Positions 62,211 to 64,000 of a stretch of DNA of 64,000 nt are shown piece after piece. The position numbers were made by a program, and so were the translations under genes. The stretch comes from Deltaproteobacteria bacterium (GTDB lineage Bacteria > Desulfobacterota > GWC2-55-46): contig JACRCL010000001.1 of the NCBI GenBank assembly GCA_016219015.1, positions 134,308-198,307 of the forward strand, written 5' to 3'. Under the pieces are notes generated by a model. The model had not been told where the DNA came from and ran no database searches. It saw only the letters and a list, made by a program, of their open reading frames with translations. Position 1 is the first letter of the stretch, and each line of letters begins with the position of its first letter.

Positions 62211-63608
62211 TCAGTAAGCGTTACGGTTCCTGAGCCCCTTCCAGACCGTAAGCCAGAGTATCTTCATGTCGAAGGCGAGCGACCAGTTCTCTATATAGAA
62301 GATGTCGTGCTCTATCCTCTTTTTCAGGTCGGTATTGCCCCTCCAGCCGTTCACCTGCGCCCAGCCCGTTATCCCGGCCTTCATCTTGTGCCTGAGCATG
62401 TACCCGGGGATGCTCTTCCTGAACTCGTCTATGAATACAGGCCGCTCGGGCCGGGGCCCCACCACGGACATATCACCCTTGAGGACGTTGAAGAGCTGCG
62501 GCAGCTCATCGAGGCTCGTGCCCCTCAAAAACGCCCCGAACCCGGTCCTCCTCGGGTCGTCCTGCCTCGCCCAGATTGCGCCGGTATCCCTTTCGGCGTC
62601 AATAACCATCGAGCGGAACTTTATCATCCTGAAGACCTCGCCCCCTATGCCCATCCGTTCCTGCCTGTACAGCACCGGGCCCCCCGAGGTGATCTTCACG
62701 AGCGCGGCTATCAATAACATGACCGGGAAGGCGAAAATCAGGGCGGCTGAGGCGAAGAGGATGTCCGCGGACCTTTTCAATATCATGTTCCACCCGTACA
62801 GGGGCGAGTTCCTTAAGTTAAGTATCGGCATTCCGTCGAACTCCTCGACCCCTCCCCGCAAAGTCATGAACTCATGGATGTCCGGGATGACCTTTATGTC
62901 AACGGCCTCATCCCCTATGGCCTTCAATACCTCCGCTACCTCTGAATGCTCGTCCCACGAAAGCGCTATGAAGACGTTGTCTATCCGCCGCCTCCTTATT
63001 GTCTCCCGGATATCCCGGTAATGGCCGAGAGGCTTCAAATTAGCCGCGTTGCCCGCCTCCCCCTCCGTTGTCGAGACCATGCCCTCTATCTTTATCCCGA
63101 CCTCGGGATGGCCTTCGAGCCGTTCGATGAGGGAGGCAACGGGCCTGCCCGAGCCGACTATCAGGGCAAACCTCAGGTTATACCCGTTCCTCCGGAGAAA
63201 CCGGAGCAAAGCCCTGAACAGTAGCCTGCCGAGGCTAAGGGCGAGGATGTTTATCGCCGTGAACAGCACGAACAGCGTGCGCGAGATGTCGAACCTCAGG
63301 AAGAAGGTAAGGGCTATGAGCACGAGGACGGAGACGACGCAGGCCTTCGAGATGTCATAGAGCTCGGCGCGGCGCGAGCCTATCCTCTTCGGCCTGTACA
63401 GGCCGAAGCCCTTGAACGCGAACGCCCATATTACGATTATCGGGACAAGGAGGAGCGAGTATTTGGTAAGGCCGGGCACACCTTTATCGACCGGGATGAC
63501 CCCGGCGAAGAACCTGAAGTAGTACGAGGCAAGCCACGAGAACGCGATTATGAAGAGGTCCGAGATGAAAAGGAGGCTCTCGAAAAACTGGCTGTGTTTT
63601 TTAAGCAT
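62211..63608 (-). CDS. Exopolysaccharide polyprenyl glycosylphosphotransferase (WcaJ/WbaP type)
   Basis: 465 residues. Four N-terminal membrane segments (about 12-30, 45-63, 85-103, 108-125) and a central Rossmann-like domain (ALIVGSGRPVASLIERL) precede a fifth segment near 278-300. The catalytic bacterial sugar transferase domain follows: RSADILFASAALIFAFPVM, PVLYRQERMGIGGEVFRMIKFRSM, GTSLDELPQLFNVLKGDMSVVGPRPERPVF, MKAGITGWAQVNG. It attaches the first sugar-phosphate to undecaprenyl phosphate. Its ATG overlaps the upstream stop (ATGCTTAA). Confidence 0.93.
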   Translation of the reverse strand: MLKKHSQFFESLLFISDLFIIAFSWLASYYFRFFAGVIPVDKGVPGLTKYSLLLVPIIVIWAFAFKGFGLYRPKRIGSRRAELYDISKACVVSVLVLIALTFFLRFDISRTLFVLFTAINILALSLGRLLFRALLRFLRRNGYNLRFALIVGSGRPVASLIERLEGHPEVGIKIEGMVSTTEGEAGNAANLKPLGHYRDIRETIRRRRIDNVFIALSWDEHSEVAEVLKAIGDEAVDIKVIPDIHEFMTLRGGVEEFDGMPILNLRNSPLYGWNMILKRSADILFASAALIFAFPVMLLIAALVKITSGGPVLYRQERMGIGGEVFRMIKFRSMVIDAERDTGAIWARQDDPRRTGFGAFLRGTSLDELPQLFNVLKGDMSVVGPRPERPVFIDEFRKSIPGYMLRHKMKAGITGWAQVNGWRGNTDLKKRIEHDIFYIENWSLAFDMKILWLTVWKGLRNRNAY

Positions 63609-64000
63609 ATCTTCCGGAGATGTGTTCGTTGTATCTGGTTGTGATGAACCCCCCGACTTTTTCCTTGAAAATCTCCCTGTCGAACCTGAGGGCGTGCGCC
63701 CTTATGGAAGCCGGGTCGAACCTCTCCTCATTCTCCTCGAATAGCCTTACTGCCGAGGTAAGCGCGCCGGGTGTCTGCTCACTGAAGAATACCCCGGTCG
63801 GCGGGGCGCCTTTGGCGCTTAAAGGGATTATTGTCTCAAGCGCACCGCCCTTGCCGAAGGCGATGACGGGCCTGCCGGAGGAGGCGGCCTCGAGCGGGAC
63901 TATGCCGAAGTCCTCCTCACCGGGGAATATCAACGCCCTGCAGTTGCCGTACAGAGAGGCCAGCTCATCCTGGGACTTCCACCCCAGGAACTCTACATTC
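63601..64000 (-). CDS. Glycosyltransferase family 4 protein, N-terminus beyond right edge
   Basis: The open frame continues to the window edge; 133 C-terminal codons are visible. FLGWKSQDELASLYGNCRAL, IFPGEEDFGIVPLEAASSGRPVIAFGKGGALETI is the nucleotide-sugar binding end of GT4 enzymes (key part EEDFGIVPLEAxASGxP). It resembles WbaZ-type mannosyltransferases. It directly precedes the glycosylphosphotransferase gene with an 8-bp overlap. Confidence 0.85.
   Translation of the reverse strand, partial: NVEFLGWKSQDELASLYGNCRALIFPGEEDFGIVPLEAASSGRPVIAFGKGGALETIIPLSAKGAPPTGVFFSEQTPGALTSAVRLFEENEERFDPASIRAHALRFDREIFKEKVGGFITTRYNEHISGRYA

Overview
The window reads as a chromosomal segment of an uncultured, GC-rich, Gram-negative anaerobe with a deltaproteobacterial (Desulfobacterota/Desulfuromonadota-like) flavour. 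This placement is an inference from gene content: a very large multihaem cytochrome c beside a cytochrome b, a MoxR-DUF58-TgpA operon, a DUF4388 protein, a pyrR-pyrB-pyrC-carA-carB order, and GC-rich genes that still use many ATA and AGG codons. No rRNA or marker phylogeny could be run.

Layout. Bases 1-3423 (minus strand) hold an electron-transfer pair: a cytochrome b and a c-type cytochrome with at least 34 CxxCH motifs that runs off the left edge. Bases 3760-7517 hold small cell-envelope genes, tRNA-Gly(CCC) and motAB behind a textbook sigma-28 promoter. Bases 7831-16041 (plus) carry an aldehyde dehydrogenase, a rubrerythrin, a class III aminotransferase, a PAP2-glycosyltransferase fusion, a cyclic-diphosphoglycerate-synthetase-like GTPase and a proline dehydrogenase. 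Bases 16286-17501 are molybdopterin genes (moaD, moaE, mog). Bases 17654-21635 carry a GAF sensor with a degenerate GGDEF domain, a DUF4388 protein and a PAP2 protein. Bases 21757-25759 are moxR-DUF58-transglutaminase. Bases 26056-30820 are a four-gene signalling cluster. Then come polA and a secreted protein with a probably leaderless mRNA (33870).

Bases 34518-39516 are the conserved ffh-rpsP-khpA-rimM-trmD-rplS-rnhB-yraN block. Bases 39800-46687 include dciA-like, trmN6-like, DUF1015, DUF4350-like and recG genes, and kup follows. Bases 48698-59311 are the pyrimidine operon pyrR-pyrB-pyrC-carA-carB. It is split between carA and carB by an AT-rich restriction-modification pair (52052-55295). 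Bases 59511-64000 lead into a polysaccharide locus: ugd, a polyprenyl glycosylphosphotransferase and a glycosyltransferase cut by the right edge.

The most unusual layer is between the genes. At least five families of short palindromic repeats (called A-E here) are scattered through intergenic gaps. Family D folds into a chain of hairpins whose two full copies differ by compensated base pairs. Elements also sit inside each other: D inside C at 25771-26043, and B inside C at 37981-38182. Other points of interest are the recent 210-bp tandem amplification inside the cytochrome, the restriction-modification cassette inside carAB, a receiver domain without its phospho-acceptor, and several promoters whose -10 box lies about 7 bp from the start codon.
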